Both the position numbers and the translations under genes were made by a program. DNA of 64,000 nucleotides from Saprospiraceae bacterium (lineage in GTDB: Bacteria > Bacteroidota > Bacteroidia > Chitinophagales > Saprospiraceae), in the NCBI GenBank assembly GCA_016787415.1, contig JAEUUT010000110.1, forward strand, positions 62,001 to 126,000, read 5' to 3'. Under the pieces are notes generated by a model, which saw only the letters and a program-made list of their open reading frames with translations, was not told the DNA's origin and made no database searches. Each line of letters begins with the position of its first letter. Position 1 is the first letter of the stretch. Below are positions 1 to 9,900 of this stretch, one piece after another.

Positions 1-1019
1 AGGCCGACGACCTGGAATATAGCCTGGCCAAGGCATTTCAGGCCCAAAACCTGAAAGAAGATTACAAATATGGCATTTTCGACTGCTCCAGCGACCAGAT
101 GGTGAGTGGCAAGTTCATTAAATACTCCGCTTCGGCAGAGCCGCTGGCAGAACCTCTGCAAAAGCACTACGACTCCGATTTTATCTATTATTTTGGTGTA
201 GAATTCCCACACAAAAATTCCAACATCCTCACCAATATGTGGATCGTGATTTTCTTCACCGGGCTCATGCTCATCACGGTCGCTTTTTTTATCTACACCA
301 TGATCGTTATCCTGCGCCAGAAACAACTGTCGGAGTTGCAGCGGGATTTCATCAATAACATGACCCACGAGTTTAAGACGCCTATTTCCACGATCAATAT
401 TTCTACCGACGTTTTTCTGCAAAATGAAAAAGTGAAGGAAGATCAGCGCCTCAATCGCTACTCCGGCATTATCAAGGAGCAGGTGCTTCGACTCAATACC
501 CAGGTGGAAAAAGTGCTGCAACTCGCCAAAATCGAACGCGACAACATTGAACTTCATGTGGAAGACGTGAATCTAGCCGAACTCATCAACAGCATTTCGC
601 CCTCCATAGAACTCAAGGTAAACGACAAAAAAGGCGTGCTGCACCTCGACCTCCATGCTGCCAATCCGGTGGTACGTGCCGATCGGCTGCACCTCACCAA
701 TATCCTGCATAATCTCATCGATAATGCCGTAAAATATTCCCGTGAAACGCCGGATATCCACATCCGCCTGTTCAATGAAGGCAACAGCCTGGCGCTTAGT
801 GTGCAGGACAACGGTATCGGCATTCCGAAGGAGCATCAGAAACACGTGTTCGACAAATTTTACCGCGTGCCTACGGGCAATGTCCACAACGTGAAAGGGT
901 TCGGGCTGGGGCTTTTCTATGTAAAAACCATGTGCAAGGAGCATAAATGGAAACTCGACCTGCATAGCGAACCTAACAAAGGCACTACCATCACCATCCG
1001 AATGCCGCAAGCAAAATGA
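1..1019 (+). CDS. Sensor histidine kinase, C-terminal part (5' end outside window)
   Basis: The frame is open from base 3, so the true start lies upstream. About 75 visible N-terminal residues look like the end of an extracytoplasmic sensor region. One membrane segment follows (near 238-320). The HisKA dimerisation domain has the H box MTHEFKTP (phospho-acceptor His codon at 366-368). The ATPase domain shows the N box (NLIDNAVKYS), G1 (DNGIGIP), F (FDKFYR) and G2 (GFGLGL) boxes. It should autophosphorylate and pass phosphate to a response regulator not in the window. Its stop overlaps the aroB start by 4 bp (ATGA), so the two are probably translationally coupled. The stimulus is unknown. Confidence 0.93.
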   Translation, partial: ADDLEYSLAKAFQAQNLKEDYKYGIFDCSSDQMVSGKFIKYSASAEPLAEPLQKHYDSDFIYYFGVEFPHKNSNILTNMWIVIFFTGLMLITVAFFIYTMIVILRQKQLSELQRDFINNMTHEFKTPISTINISTDVFLQNEKVKEDQRLNRYSGIIKEQVLRLNTQVEKVLQLAKIERDNIELHVEDVNLAELINSISPSIELKVNDKKGVLHLDLHAANPVVRADRLHLTNILHNLIDNAVKYSRETPDIHIRLFNEGNSLALSVQDNGIGIPKEHQKHVFDKFYRVPTGNVHNVKGFGLGLFYVKTMCKEHKWKLDLHSEPNKGTTITIRMPQAK

Positions 1020-2098
1020 CCACCGTTTTTCAGCCCGGAAACCAGTATCCTGTTCTGCTGGGACCACTGGCCGACACCTTCCCGCAATGGATGGCTCAGC
1101 GCAACCCTTCGGGCGTTTTGCTGCTGACGGATAGCAATACCCGAAAACACTGTCTGCCGGCTTTCCTGCAAGCAAGCGGCCTGCCTTCGGATACGCCCGT
1201 TGTGGAAATTCCGGCAGGTGAAACGCACAAACACCTGGCTACCTGCACGGCCATTTGGGAGCAGATGCTAACAGCCCGGCTCGACCGGCACGCGCTGGTA
1301 ATCAACCTCGGCGGCGGTGTGATCGGCGACATGGGCGGATTCTGTGCCGCTACCTGGAAACGCGGCGTTGACTTTGTGCAGGTGCCAACCACCCTGCTTT
1401 CTATGACGGATGCTGCCATCGGCGGCAAACTGGGCATCGATTTTCAGCAGGTGAAAAATACGATCGGCGTGTTCCGAAACCCCGGCGCTGTGTTCGTCGA
1501 CCCCGTTTTTCTGCAAACCCTGCCCGAACGCGAACTGCGCAGCGGTTTTGCCGAAGTGATCAAACATGCCCTCATCGGCTCGGTCGAACTCTGGGAAACA
1601 ATCTGCCACTTCAGCCCAACACACCTACAAGCCTGCTCTTATGAGGACTGGCATCATATACTACGCCTGTCCATCGACGTCAAAGTGCAGGTGGTAACCG
1701 AAGATCCGCATGAAAAAGGCATTCGTATGCTGCTCAACTACGGCCATACCATCGGCCATGCGCTGGAAAGTTATTTTCTGGAAACCGAGCACCCACTGAC
1801 GCACGGCGAAGCCATCGCCATCGGTATGCTCACAGAAAGTTGGATACAGCAGCAGCAATTGGGTAAAATCGTGCCGGAAGAATGGAAGGCGCTATTGCTG
1901 CGCATTTTTCCGCACCAGAAAATCCCAGCCGGCATTGTTCCGGAAATATGGCAAACCATGTTGCAGGATAAAAAGAACAAAGCAGGGAGCGTACGCATGT
2001 CCTTGCCTAAAAGCATGCAACTGGATATGGAACTTGTAGAACCCTGCGAAGCAGAAATTCTGTCGGCATTGGAGGCCTACTCATTGCTGCAAGTTTGA
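1016..2098 (+). CDS. aroB: 3-dehydroquinate synthase
   Basis: Converts DAHP to 3-dehydroquinate, the second step of the shikimate pathway, in the cytoplasm with NAD and a divalent metal. The 360-residue protein has the NAD-binding run GGGVIGDMGGF, the TTLLSMTDAAIGGKLGID segment, and likely metal ligands in GFAEVIKHA, NYGHTIGHALE and LTHGEA. Length matches the family. Its ATG overlaps the kinase stop. Its 3' end overlaps by 18 bp the end of the convergent DUF1361 gene. aroQ, the next enzyme of the pathway, is at 52.6 kb, so the pathway genes are dispersed. Confidence 0.97.
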   Translation: MTTVFQPGNQYPVLLGPLADTFPQWMAQRNPSGVLLLTDSNTRKHCLPAFLQASGLPSDTPVVEIPAGETHKHLATCTAIWEQMLTARLDRHALVINLGGGVIGDMGGFCAATWKRGVDFVQVPTTLLSMTDAAIGGKLGIDFQQVKNTIGVFRNPGAVFVDPVFLQTLPERELRSGFAEVIKHALIGSVELWETICHFSPTHLQACSYEDWHHILRLSIDVKVQVVTEDPHEKGIRMLLNYGHTIGHALESYFLETEHPLTHGEAIAIGMLTESWIQQQQLGKIVPEEWKALLLRIFPHQKIPAGIVPEIWQTMLQDKKNKAGSVRMSLPKSMQLDMELVEPCEAEILSALEAYSLLQV

Positions 2099-2758
2099 CG
2101 TCTGCCGCAACACCGATGTTTGATCCGGGGTATAAAAACGATGGAAAATCGTGTACATCACAAACAGGATAAACCCGAACATCAACGTTACTTTTAGCGA
2201 AAGCGGGTTGTCGAGTTGGTTCACCACCCTGCCTGCCAGCCTGAATGGGTCGTTGAACAGGTCCCAACTGTTCAGCCGGCAATAGCGCCCCAGGTAAATT
2301 CCAAAACCGGACAACAGGGTGCATCCAAGCACCAGTAACCAGGCCCATACCGGGTTGAATTGCCGCCTGAACAACTCATGGGCTTTTTGCAACGATTGTA
2401 CCCCGATAATCAATCCCGTAAATGCAAACAGAAAAATCAACACACTATCGAACCAGATGATGTTCTGGCCATAATTCCGAATGTGTAACAGATCGGTAAT
2501 GATGTAAGGTGCATTGGGGAAAAAGAGCAACCATACGCTCAATACCGGAATGACCAGGAGTTTGCTGCCCGTTCGGGCGTGTATGTGTGCGGCAATACTC
2601 GTCAGCCAGAAAGGCACCCAGGCCAGAAAAAGATTCCAGACCAAAAAGCCGAATCGCCATTCGTCTTTTATGACAACCCTTACAGACATCAGCATGATGC
2701 ACAAGGCAGTAAAGGCAAGTAGCCCCTGAGTAGAGCGCTGGAGGTTTAATGGATGCAT
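2081..2758 (-). CDS. DUF1361 family membrane protein
   Basis: About 225 residues with six or so hydrophobic segments. The DUF1361 signature FFPNAPYIITDLLH lies near the middle, with the conserved stretch GIYLGRYCRLNSWDL further on. The function of the family is unknown. I chose the ATG at 2758, which begins MHPLNLQ, because the residues upstream of it look non-coding; an ATG at 2788 is the alternative. The gene converges on aroB and the two 3' ends overlap by 18 bp. Confidence 0.8.
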   Translation of the reverse strand: MHPLNLQRSTQGLLAFTALCIMLMSVRVVIKDEWRFGFLVWNLFLAWVPFWLTSIAAHIHARTGSKLLVIPVLSVWLLFFPNAPYIITDLLHIRNYGQNIIWFDSVLIFLFAFTGLIIGVQSLQKAHELFRRQFNPVWAWLLVLGCTLLSGFGIYLGRYCRLNSWDLFNDPFRLAGRVVNQLDNPLSLKVTLMFGFILFVMYTIFHRFYTPDQTSVLRQTSNLQQ

Positions 2759-2900
2759 AGCAGAATATTTTTGTTTTACACCCAACAAATATAGTCCTAA
2801 AAAAACAAAAAGCAGGCACTGTGCGCATACAGTACCTGCAAAAGGGGGATTTGAGATGCCGATACGTTAATGGGCATCGAAAGAAATATTTTGTTTGAGG

Positions 2901-3046
2901 TAGTTTGAACAGGATTTAAGGGATTGAACAGGATTAGAAGGATTCCTAACGTAGTAGCCAATAATGTTAGAAATTTAAAAAATTGTCAACATGAAGTTGG
3001 TAATCCTTCTAATCCTGTTCAATCCCTTAAATCCTGTTCAAACTAC
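2901..3046. repeat. Long imperfect inverted repeat (GGATT-type arms)
   Basis: The arms at 2901-2944 and 3002-3046 are near-perfect reverse complements with one single-base gap. They are built from degenerate short units around AGGATT. The loop is about 57 nt. The right arm ends about 12 bp before the stop of the DUF5777 gene, so the element is that gene's 3' flank. A related GGATT-armed element is at 36.1 kb. Confidence 0.85.
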
Positions 3047-3057
3047 CCTCACCAACC

Positions 3058-3969
3058 CTATTCCAGCCCCCTCGGTTTCTTCACCGTAAACACCCTCGAT
3101 ACATTAAACCCGAAACGGATACCGCTCAACATCCGGCCTTCACTGTTTTTGAAGAACCAGTCTTCCTGTGTTTCGGTGATAAAACCCTTGTAGGTCATAT
3201 CGTTGGTGTTGGAAAAATGGAGTTGGAATACGTGTCCGCCGGTTTCAATATCGACGCCTACGGACAGGGCATTGGCGTAATTGGTGGTCATCTGGCCTTC
3301 GGGCACATAATAGTATTCGGCATTGAGGGCAACGCGTTTGGTCAGTTTCACCCGGCCGCCCACGCCCAGAGCCAATACATCGTTTTTGTCGTCTTTCGTA
3401 GGTACCAGATTGCGGTGCACCAGCGTTGGCATTACTTGCAAGGTCAGGCTCTTGCTGAATTTGCGGGCCAGTAGCAACTGGTGTGTATAAAACAGCCTGG
3501 AAGTAAATTTATTGTCGCGCTCTGTGTCGCTGAATTTGATCGTTTTGATCTGACCGTCAATTAAATACGAGAGACTGACAGGCATATTCCGTTTACCGGT
3601 ACTTTGCCTGAGAATACGGTATTTAAAAAAACCGTCAAATATTTTTTCATTGCTGTTCCGGCCCACGCCCACCATTAGTCGATCGGTGATGCCGTAGTCG
3701 AAGCCGATGCGAATGGAAGCGCCGTCGAGACCAAAAATATCGTACACCCCCTGCCGCAAAGGGCCGAAGCGGTGAGATATTTTGAAATCGAGTACGCCGG
3801 GCGCTGTGTTTTCGATGGAATGCCCATTGATGATACGGTTGGTTTTGAAACTGGCAGTAGCGTAGTCGGTCGTTTTTTCTTCTCCGAGCATCGACAGCAG
3901 GTCGTCCTGCGCCAGCAGCCCCGAAGTGGTAAACAGCAGGGCAAGCAGGATGGTAAAGATTCTTTTCAT
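3058..3969 (-). CDS. DUF5777 family outer-membrane beta-barrel protein
   Basis: 303 residues with a signal peptide (MKRIFTILLALLFTTSGLLA, then QDD). The rest is rich in alternating beta-strand stretches typical of a barrel. The region around FDYGITDRLMVGVGRNS, with later strands ending in an aromatic-rich C-terminus, matches the Bacteroidota DUF5777 family. Likely location is the outer membrane; function unknown. It follows the YceI, OB-fold and cytochrome genes on the same strand, separated from YceI by an inverted repeat. This run of small envelope proteins suggests a shared electron-transfer or stress role, but that is inference. Confidence 0.8.
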   Translation of the reverse strand: MKRIFTILLALLFTTSGLLAQDDLLSMLGEEKTTDYATASFKTNRIINGHSIENTAPGVLDFKISHRFGPLRQGVYDIFGLDGASIRIGFDYGITDRLMVGVGRNSNEKIFDGFFKYRILRQSTGKRNMPVSLSYLIDGQIKTIKFSDTERDNKFTSRLFYTHQLLLARKFSKSLTLQVMPTLVHRNLVPTKDDKNDVLALGVGGRVKLTKRVALNAEYYYVPEGQMTTNYANALSVGVDIETGGHVFQLHFSNTNDMTYKGFITETQEDWFFKNSEGRMLSGIRFGFNVSRVFTVKKPRGLE

Positions 3970-3984
3970 TGAGTGGTTATTTTA

Positions 3985-4143
3985 GGTTATCGGTTATCAG
4001 TTATCAGTTACCAGTTATCAGGGTTGGTAAGGAGACCATTTGTACAAATGTTTAGCATGCCTTATCGAGTAGCCAAAAAATTGTACAGATGGTCTCCTTA
4101 CCAACCCTGATAACTGATAACCAATAACTGATAACTGATAACC
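3985..4143. repeat. Heptad-armed inverted repeat, core subfamily A
   Basis: The outer arms are tandem 7-mers (GTTATCA, one GTTACCA). The inner stem is GGTTGGTAAGGAGACCATTT plus TGTACA. The loop (about 4049-4080) contains TTAGCATGCCTTATCGAG and TAGCC. The same stem and loop, with one loop difference and flipped orientation, occur at 42.4-42.6 kb. It lies just downstream of the YceI gene stop and upstream of the DUF5777 gene start. Confidence 0.88.
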
Positions 4144-4146
4144 AGG

Positions 4147-4710
4147 TTAAGATTTCAACGGAGCCAGCGTAGTGCTCACCACTACTTTGATCTCCTTGGC
4201 AATATTGTCTTTCACGAGCGAAGGGATGGCAATTTTGTAGTCTTCCGGTTTTATTACAAAATTGGACAGTACTTCCAGCGTGCCTTTCGACACTTTGAGC
4301 GTGCCTTCGATGTTGACATCGCGTTCTACGCCGTGAATGGTCATTTTACCAGTGGTTTTGACATTGTACTTACCATCTTGTGTGAAATTGATTTCGCTCA
4401 GGTTGGTAATTTGACCCTTGAACTGCGCATTGGGGAAGGAGGAAGATTCCATGTAATTTTCATTGAAATGTTCCTGCATCAGGGCTTTTTCAAAAAGGAA
4501 ACCCTTTATCAGTACCTTCCACTCCATTTTACCCGTTGCAACGTCAAGCACACAGGTGCCGCTTTTATTCAGTGCTTCGATTTTTTCCATCGGCGTCTCG
4601 GAACTGAACTTAACCTTCGCGTCGCGGGTGAAATACTTTTGCGCATGCGCAGTTGTTCCCAACAGGAACAACGCGAAAAAAGCAACAATGAGTTTTTGCA
4701 TAGTTTGCAT
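4147..4710 (-). CDS. YceI family periplasmic protein
   Basis: 187 residues from the ATG at 4710 (an ATG at 4701 is equally possible). The signal peptide MQKLIVAFFALFLLGTTAHA is followed by a lipocalin-like beta barrel with YceI features: VKFSSETPMEKIEALNKS near the N-terminus, then a central TGKMTIHGVERDVNIEGTL segment. YceI proteins bind isoprenoid or similar lipids in the periplasm. Secretion is clear from the sequence; the ligand is not. It sits in the minus-strand envelope cluster just after the OB-fold protein. Confidence 0.88.
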   Translation of the reverse strand: MQTMQKLIVAFFALFLLGTTAHAQKYFTRDAKVKFSSETPMEKIEALNKSGTCVLDVATGKMEWKVLIKGFLFEKALMQEHFNENYMESSSFPNAQFKGQITNLSEINFTQDGKYNVKTTGKMTIHGVERDVNIEGTLKVSKGTLEVLSNFVIKPEDYKIAIPSLVKDNIAKEIKVVVSTTLAPLKS

Positions 4711-4759
4711 TTTAAATGGTTGTAAATGAGTGTGTTTCAGATAAACCCAAAACACGGAT

Positions 4760-5179
4760 TTATTTTGACTCTACACATTCCACGAATACCACATCGAGGT
4801 TCAGGCCCGTACACTTGCCTTTGAAGGTGACTTGTTCGCCGGGCTGGAATTCCGTGCGGGCATGTTTGGCAAACGGGCTTAGTTCGCAGGCTACCACCCC
4901 CATTTCACTACCGGCGTCGAGGTTGACTTTTACCGCGCCGTCGGCGTCTTTAGAGGCGTCCTTTACCTTGCCGGTGATGGCCACCACCTTGTCGAGGTAT
5001 TTGGCATTGGCAGCATTTTCATCGGTGTTGTATTCGTTGTACAATGCAGTGGCATCTACGGCTACATCTGTTTTTGCAGCAGCGATATCCTGGTGCGGTT
5101 TGTTCCAAAGTTGGTATCCTACAATGCCTCCAACCAGAACGGCGGCCAGCAGTACGTACAGGATGGTTTGCTTTTTCAT
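4760..5179 (-). CDS. OB-fold (tRNA_anti-like) membrane-anchored protein
   Basis: About 139 residues from the ATG at 5179. An N-terminal membrane anchor (YVLLAAVLVGGIVGYQLW) precedes a domain with the OB-fold pattern KYLDKVVAITGKV...VTFKGKCTGLNLDVVFVECV, as in Bacteroidota proteins annotated OB-fold or tRNA_anti-like. Similar proteins often sit beside YceI and cytochrome-like lipoproteins, as here. Ligand and role are unknown. A short run of TCTCACC heptads separates it from the upstream side of the haem lipoprotein gene. Confidence 0.72.
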   Translation of the reverse strand: MKKQTILYVLLAAVLVGGIVGYQLWNKPHQDIAAAKTDVAVDATALYNEYNTDENAANAKYLDKVVAITGKVKDASKDADGAVKVNLDAGSEMGVVACELSPFAKHARTEFQPGEQVTFKGKCTGLNLDVVFVECVESK

Positions 5180-5228
5180 TCTGTTGCAATATTTAGGTGT
5201 TGAATGATGATTGTTAAAAATTACGCTG

Positions 5229-5261
5229 CTCTCACTTCTCACCTCTCACTTCTCACCTCTA
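5229..5261. repeat. Short single-arm heptad array (TCTCACY)
   Basis: About five tandem 7-mers of the TCTCACT/TCTCACC type, with no opposite arm nearby. Read on the minus strand, the array begins right at the stop of the downstream haem lipoprotein gene (AATTAGAGGTGAG) and supplies its TAG. It is the same unit family as at 5.75, 12.0 and 62.0 kb. Confidence 0.8.
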
Positions 5262-5642
5262 ATTCTGAGGCGCTCCGGCCCGAATCCACGCCAGAATTTT
5301 CTGCCGGTCGCAATCAGGCAGCAAGCCACCGTCGCTCAGCGGCGGCATCGGATTGGCGGCATTGTTGGTACGGTCGGCAATTTTTCCGGAGAGCGCATAG
5401 GTTTTAGTGTTCTCGTAGCCGTCCAGAATGTAACCGGAAAACTCAGGCTCCGATTCCTTGTGGCATTTGTAGCAATGATCCTGTAATAAAGGTTCGATGA
5501 ACGTGGCATAACTGACAGCCACCGTGTCGCAGGGTTCAGGAGTGCCATACAAATCCTGCTCGTTGTCGTAGTAGCAGCCCGGCGGGAAGGTGATTACCAG
5601 CAGGCAAAGGGCAAGGCCCAGGAGGAAAAATGTTCTTTTCAT
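5259..5642 (-). CDS. Mono-haem c-type cytochrome-like lipoprotein
   Basis: About 127 residues from the ATG at 5642. The signal sequence ends in a lipobox-like FPPGC, so it is probably an acylated periplasmic or outer-membrane protein. One haem c site, CYKCH, lies near residue 60. The later NPMPPLSDGGLLPDCDRQKILAWI segment matches c-type cytochrome domains in which MPP provides the distal Met region. It resembles the next upstream gene, which carries two such modules, and the two may have arisen by duplication. The partner is unknown. Confidence 0.78.
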   Translation of the reverse strand: MKRTFFLLGLALCLLVITFPPGCYYDNEQDLYGTPEPCDTVAVSYATFIEPLLQDHCYKCHKESEPEFSGYILDGYENTKTYALSGKIADRTNNAANPMPPLSDGGLLPDCDRQKILAWIRAGAPQN

Positions 5643-5753
5643 GTGTTTTTTAATGATCAAATACTATAGTGAATGGTTTTCCGTCTTTTTTGTGAGAAGT
5701 GTTGCCATTATTTCCCCAGGGCTATGCACCACCTATCACATTCTCCCTTTTTT

Positions 5754-5831
5754 CACCTCTCGCATCTCGCATCTCACCTCTCGCATCTCGCATCTCACCT
5801 CTCGCTTCTCACCTCTCACCTCTCACCTCTA
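5754..5831. repeat. Heptad array (TCTCACC/TCTCGCA), single arm
   Basis: About eleven consecutive 7-mers, mixing TCTCACC with TCTCGCA/TCTCGCT, and no matching inverted arm. On the minus strand the array starts at the stop of the di-haem lipoprotein gene (AATTAGAGGTGAG), the same junction as at 5.26 kb. The two arrays probably share an origin. Confidence 0.85.
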
Positions 5832-6587
5832 ATTATTCAAAGCGCCCGCATCAATCCACGCTTTTAATTTATTCGTCGTGCATTCATCCAGTTTTTGGCC
5901 GCCTTTGGGCATAAAGTTGGAGGTACGCGTTATTACTTCATACAATTTGCCATTGTCGGCTACTGCTTTGACGGCTGCATGACCGGCAAGATTAATGCCG
6001 CCTTGAGGCGATGTTCCGCTGTGACAACCCTGGCAACGAGCCTGTATGAGTGGTTGGACGAAATTGCTGAACGTAACGTTAGATACGTCGCATTGTCCGG
6101 CGTTCTCGTTGCAGCCGTTATTTTGTGCGCCTTGTTGTACCCAGCGTACGATCAGGTTGATCTGCTCCTGTGGCAGCGGCGGTTTTTGGTAGGGCATACG
6201 GTCTTCGGGGTCGTCTTCTGTCAGTACGTCGAGCAAGTCATTTTCGCTCATGTTGTTCCATGTTGCGTTTTCAACCGTGGCTACCAGATTTTGATAGGAA
6301 GTAAGCACCACGCCATCTTCCCGATCCTGTGCATTGTGGCAACCTGATTCGGTGCAATTGGAAATCAGAATGGGCAGGATTTGATTTTCAAAATACACAC
6401 TGTCAGGGTTGCAAAGTACGCCATTGCCACTGCCGCCATTGTTGCCGCCGCCGCCGTTGTTGCCACCCGTACCTGTCGTATCGGTAGGGTCGGGTTCAAC
6501 ATTAAACACAGAATCGTGTTTGCATGAGGGAAACATCAGACCGGCACAAAAAACGCCGCACAACATCAGAAAAAAAATTGACCGCAT
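5829..6587 (-). CDS. Di-haem c-type cytochrome-like lipoprotein
   Basis: 252 residues. The N-terminal signal ends in FPSC, a lipoprotein-type Cys. A low-complexity Gly/Asn linker (about residues 40-57) follows. There are two haem-binding modules: CTESGCH, with a four-residue spacing, and the standard CQGCH. Each is followed by a Met-containing segment (EDRMPYQKPPLP and NFMPKGGQKL). Such modules occur in Bacteroidota surface lipoproteins related to planctomycete-type cytochromes. It is probably periplasmic or surface-exposed and transfers electrons, partner unknown. Paralogous to the neighbour at 5.3-5.6 kb. Confidence 0.78.
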   Translation of the reverse strand: MRSIFFLMLCGVFCAGLMFPSCKHDSVFNVEPDPTDTTGTGGNNGGGGNNGGSGNGVLCNPDSVYFENQILPILISNCTESGCHNAQDREDGVVLTSYQNLVATVENATWNNMSENDLLDVLTEDDPEDRMPYQKPPLPQEQINLIVRWVQQGAQNNGCNENAGQCDVSNVTFSNFVQPLIQARCQGCHSGTSPQGGINLAGHAAVKAVADNGKLYEVITRTSNFMPKGGQKLDECTTNKLKAWIDAGALNN

Positions 6588-6686
6588 GAATATGGTGGGT
6601 TTTGATAAAATGAACGCACAAAGATGTCACGCAGGTCTTTTATTAGCAGAAACAACTGACTGAACCCGTAAAATAAGCATCTGAAC

Positions 6687-6809
6687 ATGGAAAAACAAGA
6701 CTGGAGAACCTGGCTACGACGTATTGGTGTCGGTGGATTTTTATTCTTTCTGGCAAAAGGGCTGGTGTGGCTGGCCATCTTTTTGGGCGCATTTAAAACC
6801 TGTGCATAG
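6687..6809 (+). CDS. Small single-pass membrane protein (40 aa)
   Basis: An ATG frame encodes 40 residues: a charged N-terminus (MEKQDWRTWLRRIG), one hydrophobic helix (FLFFLAKGLVWLAIFLGAF) and a short KTCA tail. The basic start before the helix suggests an inside N-terminus. It stands alone between the divergent lipoprotein gene and uvrA, with about 95 bp on each side. The composition is protein-like, but I see no named family. Confidence 0.5.
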   Translation: MEKQDWRTWLRRIGVGGFLFFLAKGLVWLAIFLGAFKTCA

Positions 6810-6904
6810 ATAAACGGGACACCTGGCAGAAAGGACTGTTGTTCACATCTTCCTACTTCAAAACAAAAAGTTTTTACTAATTTCGCGCTTTCAAACCGAC
6901 GGAC

Positions 6905-9793
6905 ATGGCAAGCGTAAAAAATCAAAACACCGACGATGTGGTGGAAAACGGTGCAGCAACATACGATCTGGTAGACACTTCGCATATCAGTATCAAGGGC
7001 GCCCGCACCAATAACCTGCGCAATGTCGACCTGCGTATTCCCAAAAACAAACTGGTGGTCGTCACCGGCGTTTCCGGGTCGGGCAAGTCGAGTATTACCA
7101 TGGATACGCTATATGCCGAAGGTCAGCGCCGGTATGTGGAAAGTCTGTCGAGTTATGCCCGTCAGTTTCTGGGTCGAATGAAAAAACCCGATGTCGATTA
7201 CATCCGCGGCATTTGCCCGGCTATCGCCATCGAACAACGCGTCACTACCGGCAATACCCGTTCCACAGTGGGCAGCATGACCGAAGTATACGATTTCCTG
7301 CGCCTACTATACGCCCGGATCGGTAAGTTTTACTCCCCTGTTTCCGGCGAAATCGTGAAAAAACACGAGGTGTCGGATGTCATTGATTTTATCAAAAAAC
7401 AGCCCGAAGGCGCCCGCGGGCTTATCCTCATTCCCCTCGAAAAAAAATACCGGGAGCGCAGCCTCGAACAGGCGCTCAACCTCCTGCTCCAGAAAGGATA
7501 TACCCGCCTGCAATACGGCGCCGAAACGCTGCGTATTGAAGAAATACTGGAAGGCGCCGACGCCCGCTTCGATGTAAAACAACCTGCATTTCAGTACAGC
7601 GACCAGCAACTCAGCATTCTGATCGATCGTTTTGTGCTGTCGCCCGACCTGGACGAGCAGGAGTGGATGCGGCTGGCAGACTCCATCAATACCGCTTTTT
7701 ATGAAAGTGAAGGAGAGTGCGCCGTACAAATCGTAAGCCCGGGTGAGCCACATACCGTGCTTTTTAACAACCGTTTCGAACTGGATGGTATTGAATTCCC
7801 GGAGCCAACACCCCAACTCTTCAACTACAACAACCCGTATGGCGCTTGCCCTACCTGTGAAGGATATGGCCGGATTCTGGGTATCGACCGGGACAAGGTG
7901 GTGCCCGATAAAACCAAATCGGTGTACGATGGCGCCATTGCCGCCTGGAAAGGCGAGAAGTATGGCGAATGGCTGACGCCTCTACTCCAGAACGCCCACA
8001 AATTCGACTTCCCGGTGCATACGCCCTTCGAGTCGCTCACAAAAGAGCAGATAAAACTGCTGTGGAGCGGCAACCAGTATTTTGAGGGTATTGACGCCTT
8101 TTTTAAGGAACTGGAAAGCAAAACCTACAAAATACAGAATCGCGTGACGCTGGCCCGCTACCGTGGCCGTACGGTGTGCCCTACCTGTGATGGTGGCCGG
8201 CTTCGGCAGGAGGCCCTTTGTGTGAAAATCGGCGGCAAAAACATTTCCGACCTCACGGGTGTGCCGCTCGACGAGGTGCTGGCGTTTTTTCAACAACTCG
8301 ACAGCATACTTCCCGAACACGACCGGCAGGTAGCGCGCAGGTTGTTGCTGGAAATCAACAACCGCCTGCGATTTACTGTCGAACTGGGACTGGGGTACCT
8401 CACCCTCGACCGCATTTCCAATACGCTCAGCGGCGGCGAAACGCAACGCATCCACCTCACCCGCACCCTGGGCAGCAACCTCACCGCTTCAATGTACCTG
8501 CTCGATGAGCCATCTGTGGGCCTGCACCCGCGCGATACCGGGCGGCTTGTAAAAGTGCTCAAAGATTTGCGCGACCTCGGCAACACGGTCGTTGTGGTAG
8601 AACACGAAGAAGAGGTCATCAAAAACGCCGACTACCTCGTCGATATGGGCCCTGAAGCGGGTGTGCATGGCGGAAATGTGGTATTTGCCGGCAATTTTTC
8701 CGACATACACAAAGCAGCGCCACAAAGCCTGACAGCAAAATACATGTCGGGGAAAATGTCTATTGCTACGCCAGCACAACGGCGCAAGACAAGTGATTTT
8801 CTACAGATCAAAAATGCCCGCCAGCACAACCTGAAAAATGTAAATGTGCGCATTCCCCTGCATTGCCTCACCGTGGTAAGCGGTGTGAGCGGCTCTGGGA
8901 AAACGACGCTCGTACGCGATATTTTTTACCCGGCACTCATGCAACACCTGCCGGAATCGGCAGCAAAACAGCCGGGCCTGTTCGACGGACTGGAAGGCCC
9001 CGTGAAAAAAGTAACACGGGTGGAATTTATCAATCAAAGCCCAATTGGAAAAAGCAGCCGTTCCAACCCAGTCACATACGTCAAGGCATACGACTACATC
9101 CGCGACCTGTTCGCCGGGCAGCAATTGTCGAAAATACGCGGCTTCCAACCCAAACACTTCAGTTTTAACGTGGAAGGCGGCCGTTGTGAAGCCTGTAAAG
9201 GAGAAGGCGAACAAGTGGTGGAAATGCAGTTTCTGGCCGATGTACACCTCGAATGTGAAGAATGCAAGGGCCGCCGTTTCCGCCAGGAAGTGCTCGATGT
9301 GCAATACAAGGGCAAAAACATATTCGATGTACTCAATATGAGTGTCGAGGAAGCCATCGATTTTTTTCAGGGAAACAAGGAAATTATAGAACGTATCCAA
9401 CCGCTGAATGACGTGGGCCTGGGTTATGTACACCTCGGCCAGTCATCGAGCACACTTTCCGGCGGCGAAGCGCAGCGTGTCAAACTGGCGTCCTTCCTGA
9501 TCCGTGAAAATGGCCAGGGGCATATTTTTTTCATCTTCGACGAGCCTACTACGGGGCTCCATTTCCATGATATTCAGAAACTGCTGACGGCTATTCAAGC
9601 CCTGGTAGAAAAAGGCCACAGCGTCCTCGTGGTGGAACACAACATGGAGGTCATCAAATCGGCCGACTGGCTCATCGATCTGGGCCCCGAAGGCGGTAAA
9701 GATGGCGGCAACCTGGTGTACGAAGGCGTACCTGAAGGGCTGGTGAAGGTGGGGGAAAGTTATACGGGAAAATACCTTGATTCAAAGTTATGA
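6905..9793 (+). CDS. uvrA: Excinuclease ABC subunit A
   Basis: DNA-damage recognition ATPase of nucleotide excision repair. The 962 residues contain both ABC modules. The first has Walker [10 protein letters not shown], zinc cysteines in CPTCEGYG and CPTCDGG, and signature LSGGETQRI. The second has Walker [10 protein letters not shown], the zinc module [10 protein letters not shown]...CEECKGRRF, and signature LSGGEAQRV. The UvrB-interacting region around [21 protein letters not shown] is present. The stop codon is the last three bases of the first GTTATGA unit of the inverted repeat that follows. Confidence 0.98.
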   Translation: MASVKNQNTDDVVENGAATYDLVDTSHISIKGARTNNLRNVDLRIPKNKLVVVTGVSGSGKSSITMDTLYAEGQRRYVESLSSYARQFLGRMKKPDVDYIRGICPAIAIEQRVTTGNTRSTVGSMTEVYDFLRLLYARIGKFYSPVSGEIVKKHEVSDVIDFIKKQPEGARGLILIPLEKKYRERSLEQALNLLLQKGYTRLQYGAETLRIEEILEGADARFDVKQPAFQYSDQQLSILIDRFVLSPDLDEQEWMRLADSINTAFYESEGECAVQIVSPGEPHTVLFNNRFELDGIEFPEPTPQLFNYNNPYGACPTCEGYGRILGIDRDKVVPDKTKSVYDGAIAAWKGEKYGEWLTPLLQNAHKFDFPVHTPFESLTKEQIKLLWSGNQYFEGIDAFFKELESKTYKIQNRVTLARYRGRTVCPTCDGGRLRQEALCVKIGGKNISDLTGVPLDEVLAFFQQLDSILPEHDRQVARRLLLEINNRLRFTVELGLGYLTLDRISNTLSGGETQRIHLTRTLGSNLTASMYLLDEPSVGLHPRDTGRLVKVLKDLRDLGNTVVVVEHEEEVIKNADYLVDMGPEAGVHGGNVVFAGNFSDIHKAAPQSLTAKYMSGKMSIATPAQRRKTSDFLQIKNARQHNLKNVNVRIPLHCLTVVSGVSGSGKTTLVRDIFYPALMQHLPESAAKQPGLFDGLEGPVKKVTRVEFINQSPIGKSSRSNPVTYVKAYDYIRDLFAGQQLSKIRGFQPKHFSFNVEGGRCEACKGEGEQVVEMQFLADVHLECEECKGRRFRQEVLDVQYKGKNIFDVLNMSVEEAIDFFQGNKEIIERIQPLNDVGLGYVHLGQSSSTLSGGEAQRVKLASFLIRENGQGHIFFIFDEPTTGLHFHDIQKLLTAIQALVEKGHSVLVVEHNMEVIKSADWLIDLGPEGGKDGGNLVYEGVPEGLVKVGESYTGKYLDSKL

Positions 9794-9896
9794 GTTATAA
9801 GTTATGAGTTATGAGTGTTTGTGCTGTACTTCCGGCTTCTCTATTGAACAAGCCGGAAGTACAGCACAAACACTCATAACTCATAACTTATAACTC
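9787..9896. repeat. Heptad-armed inverted repeat, core subfamily B
   Basis: GTTATGA/GTTATAA tandem units lead into the unique stem GTTTGTGCTGTACTTCCGGC. The loop is TTCTCTATTGAACA and the right arm is the mirror. The first heptad, 9787-9793, ends exactly on the uvrA TGA. An element with nearly the same loop (TTCTCTATTGACAA) is at 56.0-56.2 kb. It lies between the convergent uvrA and mgsA and could terminate both. Confidence 0.9.
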
Positions 9897-9900
9897 TCTA

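Noticed and set aside
5754..5831. CRISPR-like repeat array
   Set aside because: Units are 7 nt with no spacers; no cas gene is present. These are tandem heptads.
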